Source: Acidobacteriota bacterium (GTDB lineage: Bacteria > Acidobacteriota > UBA6911). Taken from it: DNA of 35,330 nt. This document shows, one piece after another, positions 8,228 through 16,311 of this stretch. The translations under genes and the position numbers were made by a program. The stretch is taken from positions 1 to 35,330 of the forward strand of contig QHZE01000071.1 in the NCBI GenBank assembly GCA_003225335.1, in the 5' to 3' direction. Within the stretch, counting starts at the first letter, position 1; each line of letters begins with the position of its first letter. The notes under the pieces were generated by a model that worked only from the letters and a program-made list of their open reading frames with translations, made no database searches and was not told the origin of the DNA.

Positions 8228-10741
8228 ATGCGAAATTGTTTGAGAAACATTCGGCCGATCGTACTGCTCTTGCCATTGGCCAGTGGGATCGCGCTCAAGG
8301 GGCCATACTCAAGAGAGAACTTTCCGGGGCGTACCGATGCACCCATATCGATAAGTCGTGCGGACGCAGCCGCGTCCATAAAAGCGCTCGAAAAGGCGGA
8401 TCACGCCGTGCAAGTGCGAGTGATGGAGTCTTATGCCAGGCTGCCGCTGAGCTTTGAAGCCAACCGCGGGCAGATGGATTCGGATGTGAAATTTTTTTCG
8501 CGGGGCAACGGCTATTGCATTTTCATGACCCCGACAGAGGCAGTGCTGACCCTTGGCGGCGGCTCAAGCCCGCAGCCAAAAGGGCCGAAACTGCGCGAAA
8601 GTATTTTGGCTCTCGACCCATCCGTGGTGGCCGCCCGCCCGCGGCGAACCGCCGTCCTGCGCGTGAAGCTGGCCGGAGCCAACCCGAAGCCTCAGCTGAC
8701 AGGAGAAGATGAGCTGCCGGGAAAGGTCAACTACTTCATTGGAAACGACCCCAGGAAGTGGCGGACCAACATCGGCACCTATGCGAAGGTCAGATACCGT
8801 GAAGTGCATCCCGGTATCGACTTGGTCCACTACGGCAATCAGAGACAGCTGGAATACGATTTCGTCGTGGCGCCCGGCGCCGACCCCAAGGCCATACGGC
8901 TAGGTTTCGAGGGCGCCGAGAAGATGGAAATCGACGCTCGCGGCGACTTGCTGTTGCACACGCCGGAGGGTGATGTTCGCCAGCACAAGCCCCTAATCTA
9001 CCAGGAATCCGACGGCACAAGAACGGAAGTCTCCGGGGGGTATTCCCTGAGTCGCAGAAACCAGGTTTCATTCGAGGTGGGGAAATACGATCGAGGCAGG
9101 CCGCTTATCATCGACCCGACGCTGTCTTATTCAACCTATCTTGGCGGAAGCGGCAGCGACGTCGGCAATGCTATCGCAGTTGATTCGGCCCGAAACGCTT
9201 ATGTTACTGGAGCAACTGGCTCTACTGATTTCCCGATCGCAAGTCCCTTCCAGGCTGCTATTGGGGGTTCTTCTGATGCTTTCGTGACCAAGCTAAACGC
9301 TACCGGTTCAGCTCTCGTGTATTCGACCTATCTCGGCGGAAGCAGCGGCGACTACGGACTCGGTATCGCCGTAGATTCGGCCGGAAATGCTTATGTGGTG
9401 GGAGACACGGACTCTACTAATTTCCCCACCGCGAACCCCTTCCAGGCTGCTATTGGGGGTTCTTCTGATGTTTTCGTGACCAAGCTAAACGCTACCGGGT
9501 CAGGTCTCGTGTATTCGACCTATCTCGGCGGAAGCGGCGGCGACTACGGACTCGGTATCGCCGCAGATTCGGCCGGAAATGCTTATGTGGTGGGAGATAC
9601 GAACTCAACTAATTTCCCGACCGCAAGCCCCTTCCAGGCTGCTATTGGGGGTAGTTATGACGCTTTCGTGACCAAGCTGAACGCTACGGGCCTGGCGCTT
9701 GTATATTCGACCTATCTCGGTGGAAACATCAACGATGTCGCCGCCGGTATCGCCGTGGATTCGGCCGGAAACGCTTACGTGACGGGATATACGGCCTCGA
9801 CTAATTTCCCAACCGCAAGTCCCTTCCAGGCTGCTATCGGGGGTGCTTCTGATGCTTTCGTGACCAAGCTGAACGCTACGGGCTTGGTGCTCTTGTATTC
9901 AACCTATCTCGGGGGGAGCAGCGACGACGTCGCCGCTGGTATCGCCGTAGATTCGGCCGGAAACGCTTATGTCGCGGGATCTGCGGGATCGACTAATTTC
10001 CCAACCACAAGTTCCTTCCAGGCCGCCAGTGGGGGTGGTGTAAATGATGCTTTCGTGACCAAGCTGAACGCTACGGGCTCGGCGCTCGCGTATTCGACCT
10101 ATCTCGGCGGAAACAGCTACGACTCCGCCTACGGTATCGCCGTAGATTCAGCCGGAAACGCTTACGTGACCGGAACTACGCTCTCGACCAATTTCCCAAC
10201 CGCAAGTCCCATCCAGGCCACTCATGGTGGCGGTGAGAACGATGCTTTTGTAACCAAGCTGAACGCTACCGGCTCAGCGCTCGTGTATTCGACCTATCTC
10301 GGCGGAAACAGCTACGACTCCGCCCAGGGTATCGCCGTAGACTCGGCAGGAAACGCTTATGTGGCGGGGGATACGGAATCGACTAATTTCCTGACCGCAA
10401 GTCCCTTCCAGGCTGCTACCGGGGGTGGGTCACAAGATGCTTTCGTAACGAAGATCAGCATCACCCCGGTCCCGGCCATCACCGGCCTCAACCCGTCGCG
10501 CAGGATCTCCGGCGGCCGCGCATTCACTCTCACGGTCGTCGGGAGGGACTTCGTCAGTGGAGCGACGGTGCGGTGGAACGGGTCTGCCAGACCGACGATC
10601 TTCGTCACCGCCTCCCGGTTGTGGGCCGCAATTTCGGCGGCCGACATTGCGTCCCCGGGCGTGGCCAGCGTCACCGTTTTTAACCCTCCGCCCGAAGGCG
10701 GCACGTCGACCCGGGTCCCTTTCACTATAAACGGGAACTAA
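8228..10741 (+). CDS. SBBP-repeat beta-propeller surface protein
   Basis: This 837-residue exported protein has an N-terminal hydrophobic segment (IRPIVLLLPLASGIALKG). Residues about 70-300 match the DUF7948-type domain that precedes SBBP repeats in Acidobacteriota (LSFEANRGQ, GKVNYFIGNDPRKW, VHPGIDLVHYGNQRQLEYDF, PLIIDPTLSYSTYLGG). Residues about 303-753 are seven tandem SBBP repeats of 64-65 residues, each with TYLGG, GIAVDSAGNAYVxG, STNFPTASPFQA and DAFVTKLNATG. The last ~80 residues form an IPT/TIG-like beta sandwich ending PFTINGN. The ATG is preceded by GGGAG at good spacing. No sorting signal or membrane anchor is visible at the C-terminus. Function is probably extracellular or surface binding, but the substrate is unknown. 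Confidence 0.9.
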   Translation: MRNCLRNIRPIVLLLPLASGIALKGPYSRENFPGRTDAPISISRADAAASIKALEKADHAVQVRVMESYARLPLSFEANRGQMDSDVKFFSRGNGYCIFMTPTEAVLTLGGGSSPQPKGPKLRESILALDPSVVAARPRRTAVLRVKLAGANPKPQLTGEDELPGKVNYFIGNDPRKWRTNIGTYAKVRYREVHPGIDLVHYGNQRQLEYDFVVAPGADPKAIRLGFEGAEKMEIDARGDLLLHTPEGDVRQHKPLIYQESDGTRTEVSGGYSLSRRNQVSFEVGKYDRGRPLIIDPTLSYSTYLGGSGSDVGNAIAVDSARNAYVTGATGSTDFPIASPFQAAIGGSSDAFVTKLNATGSALVYSTYLGGSSGDYGLGIAVDSAGNAYVVGDTDSTNFPTANPFQAAIGGSSDVFVTKLNATGSGLVYSTYLGGSGGDYGLGIAADSAGNAYVVGDTNSTNFPTASPFQAAIGGSYDAFVTKLNATGLALVYSTYLGGNINDVAAGIAVDSAGNAYVTGYTASTNFPTASPFQAAIGGASDAFVTKLNATGLVLLYSTYLGGSSDDVAAGIAVDSAGNAYVAGSAGSTNFPTTSSFQAASGGGVNDAFVTKLNATGSALAYSTYLGGNSYDSAYGIAVDSAGNAYVTGTTLSTNFPTASPIQATHGGGENDAFVTKLNATGSALVYSTYLGGNSYDSAQGIAVDSAGNAYVAGDTESTNFLTASPFQAATGGGSQDAFVTKISITPVPAITGLNPSRRISGGRAFTLTVVGRDFVSGATVRWNGSARPTIFVTASRLWAAISAADIASPGVASVTVFNPPPEGGTSTRVPFTINGN
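9134..10484 (+). repeat. Seven tandem 192-195 bp intragenic repeats (SBBP)
   Basis: The ACC codon opening each TYLGG motif falls at 9134, 9326, 9518, 9710, 9902, 10097 and 10292. Units 1-5 are spaced by exactly 192 bp and units 5-7 by 195 bp; the extra codon lies at the variable AIGG / ASGGG / ATGGG loop. Long runs are identical between units at the DNA level, including synonymous sites, which indicates recent duplication or gene conversion inside the gene. Confidence 0.9.
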
Positions 10742-10814
10742 TCGAGTCCCGGCGATTACGAATCTCAACCCGTCATTAGCGCCGGCGCGGACGCGGACCA
10801 GACACATTCACCGG

Positions 10815-10860
10815 CAAGACACAAAGATTCGCCAGGTTCTTGGCGAATCTTTGTGTCTTG
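10815..10860. repeat. Perfect 20-bp inverted repeat downstream of the SBBP gene
   Basis: Arms 10815-10834 and 10841-10860 are perfectly complementary over 20 bp with a 6-base loop (GGTTCT). It lies about 75 bp after the SBBP stop. No T run follows, though the hairpin could still end or protect the transcript. The flanks (GTGTCTCGGTGGT) resemble the CACGAAGACAC palindromes elsewhere in the window. Confidence 0.85.
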
Positions 10861-10930
10861 GTGTCTCGGTGGTCGAAAAAATGTGCCTAAAGGCGGAGGC
10901 GTTCACGGGCGAGACGTCGCCTGTCCGTCC

Positions 10931-11013
10931 CGGCCATGACCCAGTTTAGATTCTCACTTCCCACGGGCGGGACGCCCGTGCCACGCTGATTTGTGCGCAC
11001 CAAGTGCACATAG
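10931..11013. repeat. Composite GGGACGCCCGTG element, copy 1 (partial)
   Basis: The segment contains CATGACCCAGTTTAGATTC, CACTTCCCACGGGCGGGACG, CCCGTGCCAC and then TTTGTGCGCACCAAGTG. It matches 17582-17710 in the same orientation, and 12121-12225 in the opposite one. The core CACGGGCGGGACGCCCGTG is itself near-palindromic. It lies between the SBBP gene and the stop of the Cys-rich-headed gene. Confidence 0.7.
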
Positions 11014-11037
11014 GTCTCGTTCAGCACGAAAAACCCG

Positions 11038-11832
11038 TCACGAAACAAGCGGGCTGATGTCGAACCCGGGTCGGGTGAACGACCTGGCGCAAGGAAAGGT
11101 CTGTTCCGTCTTGCGCCGGAGCTGCTCGAGGCCCAGAAGAATGGGGTGAATGCCGGCTGCCCTGTCCGGAAGAGTTTCGAGCATCGTTCCCCAGGCCATA
11201 ATCGAACGATCCATGCCGATCAAGGCGACCTTCACCGACCCATCGGCGTCGCGCTGCCAATCGTTCTCCGCTGACGCTTCCTCGTCATTGCCGGAGAGGC
11301 CGCGGACGAGCTTGACCATGATCTGATGTTGATACCACCGAATGATTTCGATCGCGTCCTGCGCATGCTCGTCCAGACCCGGCAGAATTGGATCGACACT
11401 TCGCCCGTCAGAGGCCATGTCCTCCGAAGCGGGAAATCCTCCGGCCGGAAATTGGCCGGAGAACCATCGATCCACTCTGTCCGCATAGAGGCGCGCTGTC
11501 TGAACAAGTTCATGATTCTTCGCCTTATTTCGCAGGGCCGCGGCGTCCGCGATGACCGCGTCTGTCTCCACTGCCTCGAGATCGATGCCTTTCTCGGCAG
11601 CGCACGTTTTGATCAGTTCCAGGGTTTGCTGAAAAATCTGTTGCAAATCCTCCCAGAACTCGGCGTTATGCAGATCGAGGCCGGCCGGATCGTCGCTCGC
11701 ATCTTCGAGTGTGGAGTACACGAGGCATGCGGAGGTCATCGTGCAACGCTCGCACCAGCGATCGCAGTAATTGTAAATGCCCGGGATGAAACGCGGGTCT
11801 TCAGCAAGATCAAGCAGCTTCTTTTTTTCCAA
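11038..11832 (-). CDS. Conserved-looking protein with N-terminal Cys cluster
   Basis: This 264-residue protein starts at TTG (11832-11830), chosen because a near-perfect AGGAGG sits 5 bases upstream and no ATG is available in the frame nearby. It has no signal peptide. Residues 22-36 carry the motif CDRWCERCTMTSAC inside the phrase IPGIYNYCDRWCERC, a C-x3-C-x2-C-x5-C arrangement suggesting a zinc or Fe-S site. The remainder is acidic and largely helical, with several Trp residues (IRWYQHQIMVKLVRGL). I have an impression that the NYCDRWCERC head recurs in hypothetical proteins of other phyla, but cannot verify this. Function unknown. It stands alone, bounded by repeat elements on both sides. 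Confidence 0.8.
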   Translation of the reverse strand: MEKKKLLDLAEDPRFIPGIYNYCDRWCERCTMTSACLVYSTLEDASDDPAGLDLHNAEFWEDLQQIFQQTLELIKTCAAEKGIDLEAVETDAVIADAAALRNKAKNHELVQTARLYADRVDRWFSGQFPAGGFPASEDMASDGRSVDPILPGLDEHAQDAIEIIRWYQHQIMVKLVRGLSGNDEEASAENDWQRDADGSVKVALIGMDRSIMAWGTMLETLPDRAAGIHPILLGLEQLRRKTEQTFPCARSFTRPGFDISPLVS

Positions 11833-11900
11833 AGGGACCTCCTCGGAAAAATGCTTCGATTGATAATTGATACCACACGTTTTCCGTGTCTTGCCATCCC

Positions 11901-12059
11901 TTCGTACTACTCACGTTAAAATTCTTCGCGGCCTGGCAAGGATTTTCCGTCAAATGACCAATGACAAATGACAAAGGAACAATGACAAATAGAAGTCAGA
12001 AGTCCGGACAACGAACTGCGATTTGTCATTTTTCATTGGTCATTTGTCATTTGTCATTA
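11901..12059. repeat. Composite heptamer palindrome, copy C
   Basis: After TTCGTACTACTCACG and the module with TTCTTCGCGG and CAAGGATTTTCCGTCAAATG come left heptamers in strict register (AATGACC, AATGACA, AATGACA, AAGGAAC, AATGACA). The same GTCCGGACAACGAACTGC spacer as copy A follows, then right heptamers TTGTCAT, TTTTCAT, TGGTCAT, TTGTCAT, TTGTCAT. The 10-bp module seen in copies A and B is missing. It lies upstream of the TTG-start gene. Confidence 0.85.
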
Positions 12060-12120
12060 TTTGCCAAATCTCTCTCCGCGTACTCCGCGTCTCTGTCTCG
12101 AAAATACAGAGTGGGCAGGA

Positions 12121-12225
12121 CTAGATCCACTTGATGGACACAAAGTTCACAAATCGGTCAAGTTTTGTCATGGCCGGGACGGCCATGCCACGAAGCCATC
12201 GTGGCACGGGCGTCCCGCCCGTGAA
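12121..12225. repeat. Composite GGGACGCCCGTG element, copy 2 (reverse orientation)
   Basis: It runs CTAGATCCACTTGATGG, AAAGTTCACAAATCGGTCAA, then TCATGGCCGGGACGGCCATG and GGCACGGGCGTCCCGCCCGTG-like sequence to about 12225. The reverse complement of 17662-17710 matches its left half closely (CAAAGTTCACAAATCGGTCA identical), so the two are inverted copies of one element. It sits between copy C of the heptamer element and the broken oxidoreductase. Confidence 0.8.
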
Positions 12226-12312
12226 TGACCGGGTGGTATGAGAAGGCTCGTTATGGAGCTGCACCATTTCATGTGCTTGGGTGTGCGCCGCACATGTAGG
12301 ACTGCGGTGATG

Positions 12313-12403
12313 GCTTTTTGGTTGCGGCTGCGCTGCTCTGTGATTCTTCGCGTCTTAGTAAAGGCTGCGCCCAATCCACCACGAAGACGCGAAAAACCGC
12401 GAA
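12313..12403. repeat. TTTTTGGTTGCGGCT motif plus CGCGAAGA palindrome, copy 2
   Basis: The sequence CTTTTTGGTTGCGGCTGCGC leads into a loose palindrome with arms GTGATTCTTCGCGTCTT and CCACCACGAAGACGCGAA. The same TTTTTGGTTGCGGCT string occurs at 16398-16413 and 30220-30234, the latter also beside a CACGAAGA arm. It ends only a few bases before the stop of the oxidoreductase gene. Confidence 0.65.
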
Positions 12404-12407
12404 CAGC

Positions 12408-14256
12408 TCACAGCGGGACGATGCGGGCGCGCTCGTCGTACAGCGCGCCGCCTTCCCCAAGGTCCGTGGTGCGGGCGCGCAGCAGGACGTTGACGCAGTG
12501 ACCCTTTTGCAGATGGCCTCCCTTGGGCAGGAGGACAACGTCGCGGCGTTGTTTGGGATCGTGCTGCAGGCGCACGGTCATGGAAGACACGCAGGACTCC
12601 AGACGGCAGAGTTCTCCGTCAGCGATTCCGTTGGCGGCGTCCGGGTGCACCGTGGCAGTGACGTACCCTTCCTGCGGGGCGGCCCATTGGGACGATTGCG
12701 CCTTCTCGGTGGACAGCGCCATGAGGCAGAGGGGATAAGCAGGCGGCGAATCTGCGGAGGGGGGCGCCTCTGTCATCAAGTTCACACGGCCGGTTGGCGT
12801 CGCAAACTTTCGGTCGGCAAAGAGTATCTTGGGAGATACTGGATTTTGTATCGGCCCTCTCTCCAGCGTCTCGAGCGTGATCCCGCGAGGCGCGAGTTTC
12901 TTTTCCATCATGAGCCGTTTCCAGCTTCTGGCGTCCCCGGCCATTACGTCGCCGAGGCCCACGCGCTCCGCAAGACCCTGGATGATTTCCAAGTCGCTCT
13001 TCACGCCTCCGGGCGGAGCGACGACGGGCTGCGCGACGCCGATCCAGTGATGGCCGTATGCTCCGAGGAGATCGTCGGCTTCCAGCAAGGTTGTGGTCGG
13101 CAACACGAGGTGCGCGAGCCGCGCCGTGTCCGTCATAAAGGAGTCCACCACCACCACGAAATCGCGAGATTCCAGCGCGCGCGCCGAGGTCTCTGATTCC
13201 GGCAGCATTGCAACCGGATTTCCTGCGGTGACCCAGACGGCGCGAATCGGGGGATCGCCCATGTGAAGAACTTCCGGTCCGAACAAGGGCTCGCAGACAG
13301 TGCGCGGCGCAACCTTCTTGCCATGAATGAACGAGGTGTCGAAAGCACCCCGGCGCTTGAAGTAGAACGAAACTCCGCCGCCCGGGATGCCGATGTTGCC
13401 CGAGACCGCACCGAGGGCGTCCAGAGCGCGCACAATCCCGCCGCCGTTCACACGCCTGCCCATGCCCCAACCCACGAGGATAGCCGCCGGCTTCCCCGGA
13501 CCCAGCCGGCGCGCCAGGTCGAGCGCGGCCTCAGGCGCGACGTCGGCCTCCCGGCACCACTCCGCTACGGAGCGGCGCCGCGCCAGGGACTCGAAGGCAT
13601 CGAGATGATCGCAGTCCAGGCCGTAGCTGAATGAATTCTTCGCACAGAATGGAAGTCTTGTGACAAACCGGGTCTATGAGTACGAGTTGCGCTCCCCGGG
13701 CCTTCGCGTCCCGCAGAACAGGCACCAGGTGCGGACTGGAAGTGAAGACGTTCTTTCCCCAGAGCAGAATGTTCCTCGAGTTCAACAGATCGAAGACGTC
13801 GTTGCTGTCCTCCTCGCCGAAGTCCGTTTCCTGCGCAGAGTCCCCCGCCCCGGAACAAATATCGCCCCGTTTGACGGTGACGGGCCCGAACTGCTCGAAG
13901 AAGTAATCCGAAAGATGTTTGAGAAGGCCGAGAGAGCCGCCGCTCCGGTAGTGAAAGATCGCCGCAGGTCCGGATTCCCGGCGGATCGAAGTGAGACGCT
14001 CGGCGGCGAGATCCAGCGCTTCCTCCCAGGAAACCGGTTTGAAACGGCCATTTGTTCGGAGGAGCGGCGCTGTCAGCCGGTTCCTGGAATACTGCGTGGA
14101 AAGAAAGAGGCTGGTGCGGTAACACAGGAAACCCCGCGTGACGGGATGGTCTTTGTCCCCCCGGATGCGCGTTACTTTGCCGTCCTCGACTGTCGCGACA
14201 ATCGAGCACGCGTCCGGACAGTCACGATTGCAAATCGTCTTGCGTAACTCTGTCAT
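12408..14256 (-). pseudogene. Molybdopterin-dependent oxidoreductase, frame broken
   Basis: A DMSO-reductase-superfamily protein. The N-terminal piece (14256 to about 13628) has a [4Fe-4S] ligand set C9-x3-C13-x3-C17-x27-C45 (CNRDCPDACSIV...GFLCY), then FKPVSWEEALDLAAERL and LLWGKNVFTSSPHLVPVLRD, the molybdopterin-binding core. The C-terminal piece continues in another frame (YGLDCDHLDAFESL, AAILVGWGMGRR, NIGIPGGGVSFYFKRRGAFD, VTAGNPVAMLPESE) and ends with the molydopterin-dinucleotide-binding domain to 12408. At the switch LRPG is followed immediately by sequence normally some 20-30 residues further on, so more than one base appears lost. As read, the first frame stops after 241 residues. 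No small subunit, membrane anchor or molybdenum-cofactor gene is adjacent. A perfect TATAAT lies 13 bases upstream of the ATG. Confidence 0.85.
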
Positions 14257-14266
14257 AATTTCCCGG

Positions 14267-14381
14267 AGATTATACCTCCAATTCAGACAGTGACCCTGAC
14301 CGCGGCACTGGTTAAATGGGACCCGACAAAAACCTTCGAGACGAGACCGCTACTGTCTGAATCCGAGCGTAGATTATACCT
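14267..14381. repeat. Small element with 11-bp terminal inverted repeats and flanking direct repeats
   Basis: ATTCAGACAGT (14281-14291) and its exact complement ACTGTCTGAAT (14352-14362) enclose 60 bp. The string AGATTATACCT occurs as a direct repeat on both sides (14267-14277 and 14371-14381). The pattern resembles a miniature inverted-repeat element, although the direct repeats are 3 and 8 bases away from the ends. A related half-copy, ATTCAGATAGTGACCCTG, starts at 19213. It occupies the whole gap between the oxidoreductase start and the response-regulator stop. Confidence 0.6.
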
Positions 14382-14868
14382 TTCCTGATTGTCCGTGCCT
14401 TCGAGTTGCGGTGTTGACAGACGTCATCATGGGAGGCGGCTCGTTTATCATCAGCCAGTACCGCCCCAATTGACCCGTTGCCTCCAGAAACTGATCGAAA
14501 TCCACGGGCTTGCGGACGTAACTGTTGGCGCCCAGATCGTAAGTTGCGATTTTGTCCTTCTCTTCGTTGGAGGACGTCAAAATCACCACCGGAGTGCGTT
14601 TTGTATAGGGATTTGAGCGGATTTCGCGCAGGACTTCCAAGCCGTTCAATTTTGGCAGTTTCAAATCCAGGAGGATCAAGGCAGGCGTTTCATCGATCTT
14701 GCGACCGGCATAAGCGCCTTTGCAGAAAAGATAGTCGAGAGCTTCCACGCCATTACGCGCCACGATAACCTTGTTGGCGATGCCATTCTTCTGAAAGGAC
14801 CGCAGGGTCAGTTCCCGATCGTCGTCGTTGTCTTCCACGAGCAGAACGACCTTTTCGCTCATTTCCAT
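14374..14868 (-). CDS. Rcp1-like single-domain response regulator
   Basis: The ATG at 14868 is chosen because AGGAGG lies 4 bases upstream; the frame is open to 14949 but that extension lies in a repeat. The 164 residues are one receiver domain. The acidic pair is in LLVEDNDDDRE, the phospho-acceptor Asp in LILLDLKLPKLNG, the Thr switch in VVILTSSNEEKD, and the conserved Lys in SYVRKPVDFDQF. The extended loop before the phosphorylation site (DYLFCKGAYAGRKIDETP) and the SYVRKPVDF ending are typical of the Rcp1/CheY-like group that pairs with bacteriophytochrome or hybrid kinases. There is no output domain. No histidine kinase is adjacent, so the partner is elsewhere. Confidence 0.92.
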   Translation of the reverse strand: MEMSEKVVLLVEDNDDDRELTLRSFQKNGIANKVIVARNGVEALDYLFCKGAYAGRKIDETPALILLDLKLPKLNGLEVLREIRSNPYTKRTPVVILTSSNEEKDKIATYDLGANSYVRKPVDFDQFLEATGQLGRYWLMINEPPPMMTSVNTATRRHGQSGKV

Positions 14869-14903
14869 GATCCCTCCTGTGGTTGTTTCCTCAGTCAGGG
14901 AAC

Positions 14904-14965
14904 GTAGGGGCGACCCGGCCAAGAATAGCAGGGACGCGCGGGCGGCCACGCGGGGCCGCCCCTAC
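14904..14965. repeat. GTAGGGGCG...CGCCCCTAC palindromic element, copy 1
   Basis: GTAGGGGCGACCC at the left and GGGGCCGCCCCTAC at the right form complementary ends around a GC-rich centre containing GGGCGGCCACGCGG. A second copy occurs at 19504-19587 with the same GTAGGGGCG end and GGGCGGCCACACAGGGCCG centre. It lies just upstream of the response regulator, on its transcript if the promoter is distal. Confidence 0.7.
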
Positions 14966-15088
14966 GAAACGTGGATTTTTCTCATACCTCTTCAGTTCCG
15001 GGAGAAGCTGAGGAAAGAACCGGCCGCCGTGGCTCTGTGCCCCTGTGCCGATGACGCTTTCTTGAACAGAGAAGCGTGATGGAGTGGC

Positions 15089-16039
15089 TCACGAGCCCTT
15101 CTTGCGCGAATCGAGAATTGGAATCAGCGTCACTCTGCGGAACCAGACCTTCTCATGGTCCCCCTGGATCATGACCGGTCCCGGCTCGAGCTCGTTCGTA
15201 TCGAGAGCGCCTCCGGTGATGCCTTCGATCACGGCGTTATCGTGCACCTTCGTGTCGTTCAGGAAAACCGTCACGCGGTTCCCCACGACCGTAGCTTCCA
15301 TGGACTGCCACTCTCCGGGTCGCTTGCTCACATTGACATCCGGCGCCTTCCGCGCATAGATGGCCATGTGTCCGTGACTCTCCGGCTCCTTGCCATAGTC
15401 GTCGAAGACCTGTAACTCATACCGGCCGCGGAGATAGATGCCGCTGTTGCTGCCTTTTTCCAGTTTGTACTCCGCCCGGATCTTGAAGTCCTGGAACTTC
15501 TCCTTGGAGACCAGGTTGTTGCCGTGCGGTTCATTTGTCATCACGCCGTCTTCGATGCGCCAGCCCATGGGTTTTCCCTTGTCCTGAACGGTCCACGCAT
15601 CGAGCGACTTGCCTTCGAACAGCTCGACCGGCTTGCCGAACTTGTGCGGCGCATTCGCGTTGTACTCTTCCCACCTGGGAGGACGAGCTCCGACGACACT
15701 TACGGTCTCGTTTTCTGATTTCACCGTGCCCGTCACCTTGCCGCCCATCGCTTTCAGTTGGACCTCCGGCGCGGGCCGTCCCGGGCGGGTAGGAAGGCTG
15801 AAGGAGAGCCGGTCTCCCTCGAGTTTGACGTTCTCGGCCGGCACCGGGCTGCCACCGCGGTTCAGAAACATCGCGCCGAGTTTTCCTCCGTCTTCTTTCA
15901 CCTCGAGCCAGTAAACATACCGGCTTTGGGGCGGCTGGCCGGCGATGTTCCATTTCCCGAGAAATGGATTGCGCTGTGCGAGCGCCATCGGACTCCATCC
16001 CAGGATCAGCAACACAACGATAGATTTTCCATTGCTCAT
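15089..16039 (-). CDS. DUF1080 (3-keto-disaccharide hydrolase-like) secreted protein
   Basis: The ATG at 16039 is preceded by GGAGGAGG with 5-6 base spacing and followed by a signal peptide (SIVVLLILGWSPMALAQ), giving 316 residues. The first ~120 mature residues form a small beta domain (NPFLGKWNIAGQPPQSRYVY). Residues about 135-310 are the DUF1080 jelly-roll: VELFEGKSLDAW, MGWRIEDGVMTNE, FQDFKIRAEYKLEKGSNSGI, YLRGRYELQVFDDYG, GPVMIQGDHEKVWFRRV. Some relatives cleave 3-keto-glycosides, and the family is abundant in polymer-degrading Acidobacteriota and Planctomycetota. Activity here is inferred from family only. Probably periplasmic or secreted; no glycoside oxidase sits next to it. Confidence 0.88.
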   Translation of the reverse strand: MSNGKSIVVLLILGWSPMALAQRNPFLGKWNIAGQPPQSRYVYWLEVKEDGGKLGAMFLNRGGSPVPAENVKLEGDRLSFSLPTRPGRPAPEVQLKAMGGKVTGTVKSENETVSVVGARPPRWEEYNANAPHKFGKPVELFEGKSLDAWTVQDKGKPMGWRIEDGVMTNEPHGNNLVSKEKFQDFKIRAEYKLEKGSNSGIYLRGRYELQVFDDYGKEPESHGHMAIYARKAPDVNVSKRPGEWQSMEATVVGNRVTVFLNDTKVHDNAVIEGITGGALDTNELEPGPVMIQGDHEKVWFRRVTLIPILDSRKKGS

Positions 16040-16129
16040 AGTGCCTCCTCCAGAATTGTTTTCGTAATAATACGGCTCTGGGAATGCTTGCCTTTTCAGG
16101 CATGGCCGCAACCAAAAGTATGAATGAAA

Positions 16130-16269
16130 CCACAGATGGGCACGGATCTGTACTGCTAAACTGAAAATCCTTCGCAAGCCGGCACGGATTTTTCGGCCAA
16201 ATGAAAAATGACAAACAGAAGTCAGAAGACAACGAACGGCGATTTGTCATTTTTCATTCGTCATTTGCC
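16130..16269. repeat. Composite heptamer palindrome, copy B
   Basis: It has the same module order as copy A: CCACAGATGG (decamer type), TCTGTACTGCTAAACTG, GAAAATCCTTCGC, CGGATTTTTCGGCCAAATG, heptamers AATGAAA and AATGACA, CAGAAGTCAGAAGACAACGA, then TTGTCAT, TTTTCAT, TCGTCAT. It lacks the GTCCG of the copy A and C spacer. It lies upstream of the DUF1080 gene. Confidence 0.8.
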
Positions 16270-16311
16270 AGATCTCGCTCTGCGGCCTCTGCGTCTTCTG
16301 TGGTGAGGTTC

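Noticed and set aside
9134-10484. Possible CRISPR array because of regular repeats
   Set aside because: Units are 192-195 bp, in frame, and encode SBBP repeats; there are no short repeats with unique spacers and no cas gene.
12318-13196. 292-residue plus-strand frame opposite the oxidoreductase
   Set aside because: Low-complexity basic translation; the minus strand gives clear molybdopterin-family motifs.
14267-14381. Insertion sequence
   Set aside because: Only about 80 bp between the inverted ends, with no transposase, and the direct repeats do not abut the ends.
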